From: Microvirga sp. | GTDB taxonomy: Bacteria > Pseudomonadota > Alphaproteobacteria > Rhizobiales > Beijerinckiaceae | Direction of reading: 5' to 3' | Length of the DNA stretch: 64,000 nucleotides | Assembly (NCBI GenBank): GCA_031181145.1 | Contig: JAPSLB010000012.1 | Coordinates: 21,611-85,610, forward strand | Part shown: positions 1 through 10,148 of the stretch, in pieces | How positions within the stretch are numbered: position 1 is the first letter of the stretch | Layout: every line of letters starts with the position of its first letter | Program-made: the position numbers and the translations under genes | The notes under the pieces: model-generated | Database searches by the model: none | Seen by the model: the letters and a program-made list of their open reading frames with translations, nothing else | Told to the model about the DNA's origin: nothing

Positions 1-1055
1 GGGATTTCGCCGACGATCCTGTCTCCCCGGACCGTGACGAGACGGTCGACCATATTGACCACCACGCATACGTGGTTCGGCACGATGCGAACCACATCCC
101 CAATCTGCGGCCGATCATTACAGCCCGCCAGATCCAGGAATCCGTGCTCCTCGGCAAACCGCGCGATCCTGGCCTGCGGATGCTCCAGGATCAGGCCATG
201 CCCCTCGAGCCCGCCCGTGTCGCTCGTCAGCGTCTTCGAGCCGGCATCGAGAATGCCGCGCTCGGCGCCGGCCCGGCTCACCACCGTGGCATAGACGGTA
301 AGGGCACAATCCTCGAGCCGCGCCACGCCAGCCGCCAGCATCATGCGATCATTGAACACCGATGTCCCGGCCCGGTGCTCGGTTACACCTTTGAGCTTGC
401 CGAGGTTGAGCAGATTTGGCGTGCCGCCCGAGGACACGATGCGCGGCTCGAGACCGAGTTCCCGCACCCCGGCGGTGGCGGCATCCAGAAACGCCTGCGT
501 CTCGGCCATGGCGTCTTCGGGCGGATACAGCATGAACCCGGCAAATGAGAGCCCCGGGCGGGACGCGATGTCCTTGGCCAGCGCGACAGCCTCGGCAATG
601 GTCTCGACCCCTGCCCGCTTGCGGCCGGTGTCGCACTCCACGACCACGTCGAGATCGCGTCCAGCGATCGCAGCCGCCTGCGGCAGGCCTTCCACGACCA
701 CCGGATTGTCCGCCGCGACCGTGACCTTGGCACGCGCCAGCAGCCGGCCGAGGCGGTTGAGCTTCTCCTCGCCCAAGATATTGTAGGAAATCAGGATGTC
801 GTCGTGCCCCGCTTCGGCCATGACCTCGGCTTCGCCGATCTTCTGGCAAGTGATGCCCCGCGCACCCGCGTCCCGCTGCATGGTGGCGATCACCGGGCTC
901 TTGTGAGTTTTGATATGAGGGCGATTGGCCACGCCCGCCGCATCGCATAGGGCCTGGACCCGCGCAATATTCCGTTCCACCACATCCAGATCGATAACGA
1001 CGGCCGGCGTCCCGAACCGTCGGGCAACTTCTTCCTTGAGGGCCTGAATGCTCAT
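1..1055 (-). CDS. D-threonine aldolase / D-serine dehydratase-like PLP enzyme (alanine racemase N-terminal fold), C-terminus outside the window
   Basis: Manual reverse translation gives MSIQALKEEVARRFGTPAVVIDLDVVERNIARVQALCDAAGVANRPHIKTHKSPVIATMQRDAGARGITCQKIGEAEVMAEAGHDDILISYNILGEEKLNRL..., typical of the DSD1/DTA family (RPHIKTHK motif). Absent from the ORF track because it runs off the window edge. Confidence 0.88.
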   Translation of the reverse strand, partial: MSIQALKEEVARRFGTPAVVIDLDVVERNIARVQALCDAAGVANRPHIKTHKSPVIATMQRDAGARGITCQKIGEAEVMAEAGHDDILISYNILGEEKLNRLGRLLARAKVTVAADNPVVVEGLPQAAAIAGRDLDVVVECDTGRKRAGVETIAEAVALAKDIASRPGLSFAGFMLYPPEDAMAETQAFLDAATAGVRELGLEPRIVSSGGTPNLLNLGKLKGVTEHRAGTSVFNDRMMLAAGVARLEDCALTVYATVVSRAGAERGILDAGSKTLTSDTGGLEGHGLILEHPQARIARFAEEHGFLDLAGCNDRPQIGDVVRIVPNHVCVVVNMVDRLVTVRGDRIVGEI

Positions 1056-1067
1056 GATGGGTCCTGA

Positions 1068-1529
1068 TCAGTCTCGAATGAGGAGTATGGCTTCGATTTC
1101 AACCGTCATGCAATTGGGCAGCGAGCCCATGCCGACCGCCGAACGGGCATGCCGCCCGGCATCGCCCAGCACCTCGACAAGCAGATCGGAACAGCCGTTG
1201 ACGACCTTGGGATGGTCGGAGAAGTCCGGTTCGGCATTGACCATGCCAAGCAGTTTGACCACCGCCTCGATGCGGTTCAACTCACCGATGGCGGACTTGG
1301 CGACGGCCAGCAGGTTGAGGCCAGTCAGGCGTGCATCCTCGTAGCCTTCTTCGATGGTGGCATCGCGCCCGAGCCGGCCCGGCCGGTACGTACCGTCAGC
1401 ACGCTTCGGCCCCTGCCCCGACAGGTAGAGCAGATTGCCGACTCGCCGGTACGGCACATAATTGGCTACCGGCACCGGAGCCTCCGGCAGCACCAGGCCG
1501 AGGGAGGCCAATCTCTCTTCAGGCGTCAT
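1068..1529 (-). CDS. RidA/YjgF family protein
   Basis: MTPEERLASLGLVLPEAPVPVANYVPYRRVGNLLYLSGQGP... Rid-family pattern; start moved to the internal ATG at 1527-1529. Confidence 0.9.
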   Translation of the reverse strand: MTPEERLASLGLVLPEAPVPVANYVPYRRVGNLLYLSGQGPKRADGTYRPGRLGRDATIEEGYEDARLTGLNLLAVAKSAIGELNRIEAVVKLLGMVNAEPDFSDHPKVVNGCSDLLVEVLGDAGRHARSAVGMGSLPNCMTVEIEAILLIRD

Positions 1530-1542
1530 GAGCTGTTTCCTC

Positions 1543-2676
1543 TCAGGCTTGATGCCACATTTGGCCGTTGATGACGACGCCTCGTGCGGCGAGGCGCATC
1601 GTTCCAGACAGGTGTTCGCCCGTCGAATCCTCATAATCGAAGGCCCCGTCCTGAAGCTCCAGGATCGAGGCGTCACCGACACTGCCAGGCCTGAAGGTAC
1701 CGAGTTCCGGACGCTTGAGAGCCTTCGCGGGATTTTCAGTCGCCGCCTTGATCACCTCGGCCAGGGGCATGCCCAGGCAGAGGAATTTCGAAAGCGTCGT
1801 CAGCAGGTCGAAAGCCGGCCCATCGATGCAGAGAGCATGCACGTCGCTGGAGATGCAGTCCGGCATGAAGCCGTTGTCCAGCATGACACGCGCCGTTCGG
1901 AACGAGAACGACCCCATGCCGTGCCCGATATCGAAGATGACACCGCGCTGGCGAGCATCGAGCACGGCCGGATGCACCTTGCCGTCCGAGGTTGCAGGCG
2001 TGTTCGGAAACGGCCGGAAGCAATGGGTGAGAACATCGCCTTCACGCAGACGCGCGAGCACCTCCGGCAAAGTCGGCGGCGGATGATCGATATGCACCAT
2101 CATGGGCATGTTCACCTGGTCCGCGACCTGGCGGCCGATATCCAGCGGGACCGTTCCCGAATTTCCCGAGGCATGGAATCCAACGCGAACCTTGATCCCG
2201 GCGAGCGTGTCCCGGTTGGCTTCGGCGACTTCAGCAGCGTCGATAGGCGCCATGAGGCGCAAATCCCCACTCTCCCCCACCATGACACGCTTGGAGAAGC
2301 CGTAGATCCCCGCAAAGGATACGTTGAGATAGGCAATGATCCGCACCGGCGACGGCTTGATCACATGCTCGAGGAATCCCGAGTAATTGCCAGGACCGGC
2401 GCTCCCCGTATCGACCATGGTCGTGCACCCGCCGCGGGCGAGGATCAGGGGATCGACGCCCAACGAGGTGCCGCCCCAATACACATGGGTATGGAGGTCG
2501 ATCAGTCCCGGCGTGACGATCTTGCCGCTTACATCATGGACCGCGCGAGCGCTTTCGGACAGATGATCGCCCATCGCCACGACCTTCCCGCCAGAAAAGG
2601 CGATGTCGGTCACCCGATCGACTGATTGAGATGGATCGATTACGCGCCCACCCCGCAAAACGAGATCAAAACTCAT
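1543..2676 (-). CDS. Amidohydrolase/deacetylase family metallohydrolase
   Basis: MSFDLVLRGGRVIDPSQSVDRVTDIAFSGGKV...GLIDLHTHVYWGGTSLG: amidohydrolase N-terminal strand and metal-binding HxH. Confidence 0.9.
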   Translation of the reverse strand: MSFDLVLRGGRVIDPSQSVDRVTDIAFSGGKVVAMGDHLSESARAVHDVSGKIVTPGLIDLHTHVYWGGTSLGVDPLILARGGCTTMVDTGSAGPGNYSGFLEHVIKPSPVRIIAYLNVSFAGIYGFSKRVMVGESGDLRLMAPIDAAEVAEANRDTLAGIKVRVGFHASGNSGTVPLDIGRQVADQVNMPMMVHIDHPPPTLPEVLARLREGDVLTHCFRPFPNTPATSDGKVHPAVLDARQRGVIFDIGHGMGSFSFRTARVMLDNGFMPDCISSDVHALCIDGPAFDLLTTLSKFLCLGMPLAEVIKAATENPAKALKRPELGTFRPGSVGDASILELQDGAFDYEDSTGEHLSGTMRLAARGVVINGQMWHQA

Positions 2677-2707
2677 CGCACGATCCTTCTTCTGGCACGG
2701 CCCAACT

Positions 2708-2840
2708 ATGAAAATAAATTACATACACCGGTCACATTGACGAAACCAGGATCACTTCCTGCCGCTAGTTATCCCTAAAATCGGCGATTTGTCTGGTCAA
2801 GGCAATTGACAGCCGACGAGCCGACTTAATAAATTTTCAT
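2708..2840. promoter_or_regulatory. Divergent intergenic region with an inverted repeat (2708-2721 and 2827-2840), candidate operator
   Basis: ATGAAAATAAATTA at 2708-2721; reverse complement of 2827-2840 is ATGAAAATTTATTA (12/14 match). Confidence 0.45.
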
Positions 2841-2893
2841 CACGCCCATCCGAAGCACAAGGGAACACACTGGGCGGATCGATGGAGGACTGC

Positions 2894-4459
2894 ATGAAAG
2901 ATCGTCGGGATCGCACGGGCGCGCTCACGAGGCGTGGACTCGGGCTCGCTGCAACCGGAATGGCTGCAGCCGTATTGTTCGCACCAAACCTCGCCTGGGC
3001 GCAGGCCACGACCAGCGCCAATCTCGCCATGGTCGGCGAGCCGCAATCTCTGGACCCAATGGCATCCACGGCCGATCTCGTCGGCCTCATCATGCAGCAT
3101 GTCTACGAACCGCTGTTTACCTTCGATGCCCAGTGGGCCATCCAGCCCATGCTGGCAGCCGAGATGCCGAAGATCTCCGCAGACGGCAAAACCTACACCG
3201 TCGAGATCCGCAAGGGTGTGAAACTCCACAATGGACGCGATCTAGACGCTGAGGACGTCGTCGCCTCTCTCAAACGATGGGTCGAGATGACGCCGCGCGG
3301 CAAGGGCCTCGCCAAGAGCATTGCCTCCATCTCCGCGAAAGGGCCATTGACGGTCGAGATCGCTCTCACGGAAGTCCAGCCGGCGCTGCTGGCGCACCTC
3401 GCGCTTCCGTCGGGCTTCGCCGCCATCATGGCAAAGGAGTCCATCGCCAATCCCCTCGTCGAGTTCATCGGCACCGGCCCCTATAAGTTCCGCGAGCGCA
3501 AGCCGGACCAGTACGTCGTCCTGGTGAAGAACGACGCCTACGCCTCCCGCAGTGAGCCCGCGAGCGGCTATGCAGGCAAGCGTGAAGCGAAAATCGACGA
3601 GTTACGCTTCATTCCCGTCCCGAACGCCAACACTCGCGTCGAAGGCGTCGTCGCAGGTCAGTATCAGTTCGCCGACCAGCTTCCCGTCGAGAGCAACAAG
3701 AAGGTGTCTTCGGCCTCCGGCGTGGCCGCCGTGGTGACCATGCCCTATGGCTTCCCCTACGTTCCGGTGAACACGAAACAGGGTCCGATGGCGGATGCGA
3801 AGATCCGTCAGGCGTTTCAGATGGCTTTGAATGCCGAGGAGCTTCTGCTCGTAGGATTCGGCGATCCGAAATTCTACCAGGTCGCCGGTGAGCATTTCCC
3901 GAAGGGATCCCCTTTTTACTCCACCGCGGGTACGGACAAATACAACAAGGGCGATGCCGAAGGTGCCAAGAAGCTTCTGGCGGAGGCCAAATACGACGGC
4001 GCTCCCATCCGCATCCTCAATTCCAAGCAGTATGACTTCCATAACCGCATGGCACTCGTGATGGCCGAGCAACTGAAGGCGGCCGGCTTCAATGTCACGC
4101 TCGACGTGGTCGATTGGGCAACCCTGATCCAGCGCCGCGGTGATCCGGCCCTGTGGGACGTCTATATTACCCACTCGGCCTTCCTGCCCGAACCGATGCT
4201 TTCACCGCCGCAGCTCGGGGACGGCGCTCCAGGCTGGTGGAAGACCCCTGCGAAGGATTCCGCGATCGCAGCCTTCAACAGCGAGCCGGATGCTGCGAAG
4301 CGCGGTGCTCTCTGGGGCAAGGTTCAGGAGGTCGTCTACGATGAGGTCCCCTACATCCGTATCGGCAACTTCGCATCGCTGAGCGGCGTATCAGCCAGGA
4401 TGAAGGGCTACACGCCAATGCCGTGGCCGGCCTTCTGGAACGTCGAAATCGCCAAGTAG
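2894..4459 (+). CDS. ABC transporter substrate-binding protein, peptide/nickel (SBP family 5) type, Tat-like signal
   Basis: MKDRRDRTGALTRRGLGLAATGMAAAVLFAPNLAWAQA signal, then SBP_bac_5 features (SLDPMASTADLVGLIMQHVYEPLF, IRKGVKLHNGRDLDAEDVVASLKRW). Confidence 0.93.
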   Translation: MKDRRDRTGALTRRGLGLAATGMAAAVLFAPNLAWAQATTSANLAMVGEPQSLDPMASTADLVGLIMQHVYEPLFTFDAQWAIQPMLAAEMPKISADGKTYTVEIRKGVKLHNGRDLDAEDVVASLKRWVEMTPRGKGLAKSIASISAKGPLTVEIALTEVQPALLAHLALPSGFAAIMAKESIANPLVEFIGTGPYKFRERKPDQYVVLVKNDAYASRSEPASGYAGKREAKIDELRFIPVPNANTRVEGVVAGQYQFADQLPVESNKKVSSASGVAAVVTMPYGFPYVPVNTKQGPMADAKIRQAFQMALNAEELLLVGFGDPKFYQVAGEHFPKGSPFYSTAGTDKYNKGDAEGAKKLLAEAKYDGAPIRILNSKQYDFHNRMALVMAEQLKAAGFNVTLDVVDWATLIQRRGDPALWDVYITHSAFLPEPMLSPPQLGDGAPGWWKTPAKDSAIAAFNSEPDAAKRGALWGKVQEVVYDEVPYIRIGNFASLSGVSARMKGYTPMPWPAFWNVEIAK

Positions 4460-4485
4460 GCGAACTCTTTTCCCAAAAGAACAGC

Positions 4486-4512
4486 GACAGAGACGGATTG
4501 ATCGTCTCTGTC
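4486..4512. terminator. Intercistronic hairpin between substrate-binding protein and permease genes
   Basis: GACAGAGACG-GATTGAT-CGTCTCTGTC, perfect 10-bp stem. Confidence 0.55.
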
Positions 4513-4534
4513 CCCTTTCCCGGAGCAGAAAGCA

Positions 4535-5476
4535 ATGTGGCTCAAGCTCGGCCGTCGTCTTGGCAGCCTCGTCATCGTCATGTTCCTGGTGGCGACGATG
4601 GTCTTCTTCCTCACCCGGCTCGCTCCGGGAGACCCAGCGGCACTTATGTTGGGTGATCAGGCAACCGCAGAAGACATTGCGCGGCTGCGACAGGTCTACG
4701 GGCTCGACAAACCTATCCTCGTGCAGTTCATTCTGTGGCTCAAGGAGATCGCGACTGGTAATCTCGGTCAGTCGATCTTCCTGCAGCGCCCCGTCATCCA
4801 GGCTATCGCAGAGCGTGCAGAGCCCACGTTCTTCCTGGCACTCTTCTCCGTCTCCGTCGCAGCCCTGGTTGGCATCCCGGCTGGTATTGCCTCGGCCGTG
4901 TGGCGGGGGCGTCTAGTGGACCAGATCGTCAGCGGTCTCGCTATGCTGGCGGCGAATATCCCGAGCTTCTGGCTTGGCCTCATCTTCATTCAGCTTTTCG
5001 CCGTCCGGCTCGGCTGGTTTCCCGTCGCTGGCTATGGTGAGCCGGGCGCACCGTTCATGGAGCGTGTCCTTCACCTCGCACTGCCAGCTACAGTCCTTGG
5101 AATCGTCAACTCGGCCCTAATTGTCCGCTTCACACGAGCCAGCATGCTCGACGTGCTGAGCGAGGACTATGTCCGCACCGCCCGCTCGAAAGGTCTGTCC
5201 GAAGTACGCGTGGTTCTGCGCCACGCCTTCGGCAACGCACTGGTGCCGATCATCACTGTGGTGGGTCTCACGGCGGCCCTGCTGGTCGGTGGCGCCATTG
5301 TCACAGAAACCGTGTTTGGGCTCCCAGGCATCGGAAACCTAGTAGTCTCGGCGGTGCTGCGGCGCGACTACCCTGTCATCCAGGGGGCTCTCATTGTCGT
5401 CGCCGGAATCTATGTGCTGATCAATCTATTGATCGATATCATCTACACCTTCGTTGATCCTCGCGTGCGGTACTGA
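4535..5476 (+). CDS. ABC transporter permease (DppB type)
   Basis: MWLKLGRRLGSLVIVMFLVATMVFFLTRLAPGDPAALMLGDQAT; EDYVRTARSKGLSE motif. Confidence 0.93.
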   Translation: MWLKLGRRLGSLVIVMFLVATMVFFLTRLAPGDPAALMLGDQATAEDIARLRQVYGLDKPILVQFILWLKEIATGNLGQSIFLQRPVIQAIAERAEPTFFLALFSVSVAALVGIPAGIASAVWRGRLVDQIVSGLAMLAANIPSFWLGLIFIQLFAVRLGWFPVAGYGEPGAPFMERVLHLALPATVLGIVNSALIVRFTRASMLDVLSEDYVRTARSKGLSEVRVVLRHAFGNALVPIITVVGLTAALLVGGAIVTETVFGLPGIGNLVVSAVLRRDYPVIQGALIVVAGIYVLINLLIDIIYTFVDPRVRY

Positions 5477-5478
5477 TC

Positions 5479-6327
5479 ATGGAGCAGTCTTCTCTTCTTC
5501 TGTTCTTACGCCGCATGTTCCGGCGCAAGCTCGTCCTCGTCGCTTTCGTCGTTTTGTGCGCCATTATGCTGATGGCGCTCCTCGCCCCGTGGATCGCACC
5601 ACACGAGCCGACGACGATTAGGGTCGTTCGCCGCCTCAAACCGCCTAGTGAGCTGAACTGGCTCGGAACCGACGAGTTCGGCCGGGATATTCTCTCTCGC
5701 ATCGTCTACGGTGCCCGCGCGTCGCTCGGCATCGGGCTTGCCGTAGTGCTCGTGTCGATGACGGTCGGCACGCTGTTCGGGCTCATGGCCGGTTACTTCC
5801 GGTCGCTTGACGGTATCATCATGCGGGTCGTTGACGCATTGATGGCGCTGCCCGACATTCTGCTGGCGATCTTCCTGGTAGCAGTCCTTGGAGCCTCTGC
5901 CTTCAACGTCGTGCTGGCTCTCTCCATCGTCTACACGCCGCGGGTGATCCGGGTGGTGCGCGCATCGACCTTGGTGATCCGCGAACTGCCGTTCGTCGAG
6001 GCAGCCCGCGCCTTGGGTGTTTCGACACGCCGTATCCTGTCCGTGCATATCCTCCTGAATGTCGCTTCGCCCGTTCTAGTGCAAGCGACGTTCATTTTTG
6101 CCTATGCCGTCCTGGCCGAAGCCGGCCTATCCTTCCTGGGCGCAGGCGTGCCACCGGAACTGCCGACCTGGGGGACCATGATCGCCTCCGGTCAGCAATA
6201 TGCAGACCAGGCTTTCTGGGTGGTGCTCTTCCCCGGACTCGCCATCGTGTTAGCGGCCCTTTCTCTGCAGGTCGTCGGAGACGGGTTGCGCGATATGCTC
6301 GATCCCAAATTGCGGAAGGCGCTATGA
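5479..6327 (+). CDS. ABC transporter permease (DppC type)
   Basis: LNWLGTDEFGRDILSRIVYGARASLGIGL; FVEAARALGVSTRRI. Confidence 0.93.
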   Translation: MEQSSLLLFLRRMFRRKLVLVAFVVLCAIMLMALLAPWIAPHEPTTIRVVRRLKPPSELNWLGTDEFGRDILSRIVYGARASLGIGLAVVLVSMTVGTLFGLMAGYFRSLDGIIMRVVDALMALPDILLAIFLVAVLGASAFNVVLALSIVYTPRVIRVVRASTLVIRELPFVEAARALGVSTRRILSVHILLNVASPVLVQATFIFAYAVLAEAGLSFLGAGVPPELPTWGTMIASGQQYADQAFWVVLFPGLAIVLAALSLQVVGDGLRDMLDPKLRKAL

Positions 6328-7328
6328 ACATGGATACGCCTTCTCTTCTCTCGATCCAGGATCTCGAAGTCCGCTTTCGCACCGAAGACGGGGAGGTCAC
6401 ACCGGTTCGTGGAGTGACGCTCTCCGTCTCGCCGGGAGAGACGGTTGCTCTCGTCGGAGAATCCGGCTCCGGAAAATCCGTGACGAGCCTTGCCACAATG
6501 GGACTTCTCCCTCGCCCGGCAGGACGTGTCTCGGGAGGGAAGATTCTGTTCCGTCAGCGGTCTGGACAGACTGTCGATCTCGCGACACTGCCATTGCCCG
6601 ATCTACGCAGGCTGCGTGGCGCGGAGATCGCGATGGTCTTTCAGGAGCCGATGACGAGCCTTAACCCGGTTCTGACTGTGGGCGAGCAGATTGCCGAATC
6701 CGTTCGCCTGCACATGGGGCTTGGACATGCGTCCGCTCTCAAGCGGGCCGCGGAGATGCTTGACCTTGTGGAGATCCCGAACGCGCGGCGACGCGTCCAC
6801 GAGTACCCGCATCAAATGTCGGGAGGCATGCGCCAGAGAGTGATGATCGCGCTGGCCATGTCCTGCAATCCCTCTCTGCTCATCGCAGACGAGCCGACGA
6901 CAGCCCTCGACGTCACCATTCAGGCCCAGATTCTCGTGCTTATCCAACGGCTGCAGCGGGAGATTGGGATGGGCGTGCTGTTCATCACGCACAATCTCGG
7001 GGTCGTTGCTGAAATCGCGGACCGGGTAACGGTCATGTATGCCGGGCAAGTGGTTGAGACCGGTTCAGTTGGAGAGCTCTTCCGCACACCACGGCACCCC
7101 TATACAAGTGCACTGCTGAACTGCCTGCCGGCCCGCGCCCGACGCGGAGAGGATGGGCGCCGCGTGGTGCAGTCGATTCCCGGGTCGATCGGCAAGGTTG
7201 GCAACGGTTGCGCCTTCGCACCGCGCTGCGGCCAAGCAACCGACAGCTGCCAGGCAGGATCGGTCCTGCTGGAAACCGAAATGGATCGCAGCGTGCGCTG
7301 CCTGAGATGGAGGGAGATCCTCGCATGA
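6324..7328 (+). CDS. ABC transporter ATP-binding protein (DppD type)
   Basis: Walker [37 protein letters not shown]. Confidence 0.95.
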   Translation: MNMDTPSLLSIQDLEVRFRTEDGEVTPVRGVTLSVSPGETVALVGESGSGKSVTSLATMGLLPRPAGRVSGGKILFRQRSGQTVDLATLPLPDLRRLRGAEIAMVFQEPMTSLNPVLTVGEQIAESVRLHMGLGHASALKRAAEMLDLVEIPNARRRVHEYPHQMSGGMRQRVMIALAMSCNPSLLIADEPTTALDVTIQAQILVLIQRLQREIGMGVLFITHNLGVVAEIADRVTVMYAGQVVETGSVGELFRTPRHPYTSALLNCLPARARRGEDGRRVVQSIPGSIGKVGNGCAFAPRCGQATDSCQAGSVLLETEMDRSVRCLRWREILA

Positions 7329-8302
7329 GTGCTTCGCCGCTTCTGGTCGTCGAAGGCCTGACGAAACATTTCGGTCGGACGCCGCATCTCGTTCGCGCGG
7401 TCGAGGATGTCGGTTTCCATGTTGCCCCGGGCGAGGTACTGGGACTGGTCGGCGAGTCCGGATCGGGTAAGAGCACAATCGGGCGCCTTGTCCTGCGGCT
7501 CATCGATCCGACCTCCGGCACGATCCGATTTGCGGGCGAGGATATCTCGAAGCGCCCCGAACGGCAGCTTAAAGCACTCCGCCGCAATGCGCAGATGGTT
7601 TTCCAGGATCCTTATGCGAGCCTGAATCCCCGCCTACGTGTGCGTGACATCATCGGCGAAGCACTCGATGCCCATCGCCTCGCCGGCGGGGCCCGGCGTA
7701 CCGAACGGATCGGAGAGCTCCTGGAGACCGTCGGCCTGCCAGCCACACATATGACGCGTTTCCCGCATGAGTTTTCCGGCGGTCAGCGTCAGCGTATCGG
7801 AATAGCCCGGGCCCTTGCGGTTGAGCCAAAGTTAATCATCGCGGACGAGCCGGTTTCCGCGCTGGACGTGTCCGTTCAGGCCCAGGTGCTCAACCTGATG
7901 CAGGATCTCCGGCAACGCTTCGGCTTGACGATGTTGTTCATTTCGCATGACCTAGATGTCGTTGAACTCATGTGCGACCGCATCGCGGTGCTCTATCTGG
8001 GCCGCATTATGGAGATCGGGTCGACGGACGACGTTGTGTCGCGACCGCGCCATCCCTATACGCGAGCCCTTCTCGCAGCCTCGCCGAAAGCCGATCCCGA
8101 CGCACCGAAGATTCGTCGGATGCTCACGGGCGACATTCCTTCTCCCATGGCCCCTCCGTCAGGCTGCGTGTTCCGCACCCGGTGCCCGATGGCAACGGAG
8201 GAATGCGCACGCAGCATCCCGCAATTGCGCTCGGCAGGGGAGGATCATCAGTTCGCCTGCCACTACGACATGGCACATGGCGAAAGGCCTGCTGCGGCAT
8301 GA
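7325..8302 (+). CDS. ABC transporter ATP-binding protein (DppF type)
   Basis: [28 protein letters not shown]; start set at the ATG at 7325 overlapping the upstream stop. Confidence 0.94.
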   Translation: MSASPLLVVEGLTKHFGRTPHLVRAVEDVGFHVAPGEVLGLVGESGSGKSTIGRLVLRLIDPTSGTIRFAGEDISKRPERQLKALRRNAQMVFQDPYASLNPRLRVRDIIGEALDAHRLAGGARRTERIGELLETVGLPATHMTRFPHEFSGGQRQRIGIARALAVEPKLIIADEPVSALDVSVQAQVLNLMQDLRQRFGLTMLFISHDLDVVELMCDRIAVLYLGRIMEIGSTDDVVSRPRHPYTRALLAASPKADPDAPKIRRMLTGDIPSPMAPPSGCVFRTRCPMATEECARSIPQLRSAGEDHQFACHYDMAHGERPAAA

Positions 8303-9261
8303 TTGACGTCGATCCCATTCCCAACGTGTCGCCCGACGCTGGCTCGGACATCCTGCGGTCGATCAGTACCAACATCGACGCCATGTCGGACGGCCAGCGC
8401 CGCATCGCTGCGATGATCCTGGAGAACCCACACTGGGCCATGCAGGCCAACGTGGAGGAACTCGCCGCAAAGGCGGGCGTCAGTGCACCCACCATCGTAC
8501 GGTTCGCCCGCACGGTCGGTTGCGACGGGTTGCGCGATCTGAAGCTGAGGCTGGCGGGCGCTCTAGCGGTCGGTGCTCCCTACCTGCATCGCAGTGTAAC
8601 TCCGGGCGACAGCACCGCGGATGTCGTCCGCAATGTCGTTGGCAGCGTCACTTCGGTGCTTGCCGATTGGCAGCATCAGATTGTCCTGGCTGATGTGGAG
8701 CGGGCAGCGGAAGCCATACATCGCGCACGCAGAGTCGATTGTTTCGGAACTGGAGCAACCTCGAACTTCCTTGCCCTTGACATGCAGGCGCGTCTGTTCC
8801 GCCTCGGCATCACAGCGAACGCGTTCTCCGACGCTCATCTTCAGCTTGTCGCGGGCGCCATGCAGTCAGAGGAGGATGTGCTGTTCGCCATTTCCTTCGT
8901 TGGCCGCATGCCTACCCTCCTGGAGTCTGTTGCTGTCGCCAAAGAGCGGGGATCGGCGGTTATCGCCCTGACCCAGACGAACACTCCTCTCGCTGCGATG
9001 GCAGATATCGTGCTTGGCGTGGACGTTCCCAACGATGCGACCATGCGCGTCGGAAGTGACGCCTATGTCGTTCAATTGCTGATGATCGAGATCCTTATGG
9101 TCATCATCGGCCTCAAGCGTGGGCCGGAAACGCTTAGCCGCCTCGGCGAGATCCACGATATCCTGCTGACCCACGGTGTCGATAGTGATGATCCTTCGCT
9201 GTTGCATTGGGGCTGGAGACAGGTTTTGGGAGATGGGGGCAAAGAGGCAGGCAACCTGTGA
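8299..9261 (+). CDS. MurR/RpiR family transcriptional regulator (N-terminal HTH + SIS domain)
   Basis: MSDGQRRIAAMILENPHWAMQANVEELAAKAGVSAPTIVRFARTVGCDGLRDLKLRLA; SIS domain with RVDCFGTGATSNFLALDMQARLFRLG. Confidence 0.92.
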   Translation: MIDVDPIPNVSPDAGSDILRSISTNIDAMSDGQRRIAAMILENPHWAMQANVEELAAKAGVSAPTIVRFARTVGCDGLRDLKLRLAGALAVGAPYLHRSVTPGDSTADVVRNVVGSVTSVLADWQHQIVLADVERAAEAIHRARRVDCFGTGATSNFLALDMQARLFRLGITANAFSDAHLQLVAGAMQSEEDVLFAISFVGRMPTLLESVAVAKERGSAVIALTQTNTPLAAMADIVLGVDVPNDATMRVGSDAYVVQLLMIEILMVIIGLKRGPETLSRLGEIHDILLTHGVDSDDPSLLHWGWRQVLGDGGKEAGNL

Positions 9262-9329
9262 GCGCGAAACGGATACCTGCCAACGACGGAGAGCAACATT
9301 CTCGGAGAATCATGCCTACCCTAATCCCC

Positions 9330-9720
9330 TCATCGCTGAGGGCTGTTCCGATAAAAGACACGGGATCGCACAGGATGATCCTGCGGCACCATAGGAAGCT
9401 CGAAATCATCCGATGGATCCTATGTCATACCCAGCCGCTCCATGACAGCCTGCGAGCGATGATTGCCCCGCGCAGTGAAGGATACAGCCTCCCCAAACTT
9501 CAGGAAGTCGAAAGCATAACCCAGTGCACGCTGGGCAGCTTCAGTCGCGTAGCCCTTGCCCAGTGGTCAAAAGCCAGTCGCCAGCCCACTTCAACGCGCG
9601 GCGAAAAATGAGCCTCGAAGCGCGGGACGGACAAGCCGGGAAAGCCGACTAAACCCTCAAGTCCGAGAAGTGCCAAAATGGCGACATTCGTTGTCCCTTC
9701 CCGAGCCTTACCCCGGCCGA
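9330..9720 (-). pseudogene. GNAT family N-acetyltransferase remnant (frameshift near 9557, in-frame TAG at 9420-9422)
   Basis: Reverse translation pieces: GLEGLVGFPGLSVPRFEAHFSPRVEVGWRLAFDHWAR (frameshift) GYATEAAQRALGYAFDFLKFGEAVSFTARGNHRSQAVMERLGMT(stop)DPSDDFELPMVPQDHPVRSRVFYRNSPQR. Together these read as a RimJ/RimL-like GNAT. Confidence 0.8.
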
Positions 9721-10148
9721 ACGGCTTTCTGACAACGAAAACCCTTTGCAGGTGCCGGAGTGAACCCTGAAAGCGGCAAACGGGACCGTTCCTGTCGATT
9801 GCCCAGCACGATCCTAGGGGAGCGCGCACGTGCCTGAGCGAGGGCTCGACCGCACCGGATGGCTTTCGGGCCTCCACGCCGGGCTGACAATCGCTACGCC
9901 TGCCGACGCCGCAATGCTGAATGGGCCCCGAATCTTGCAGGGCACCGCTCAGTCATCCGGCCGGGAGTCGATCCGAGGACATCGAACGCCTAGCCAATGA
10001 CATCGCGGCGGCCCTGCGGGGCCAATTCGATGCTCCGCCACCGCTAAGGAGCGCCCCGGGTGGTCAGATCATCGTCGTCTGCCGGCAGAATTGACGTTGC
10101 CTTCTCCCTCATCGGTATCCCGGACTCCCGAAGGAAGGGTGTCCCCGT

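Noticed and set aside
1462-2625. 387-aa plus-strand ORF
   Set aside because: Antisense shadow of the amidohydrolase gene with no family motifs.
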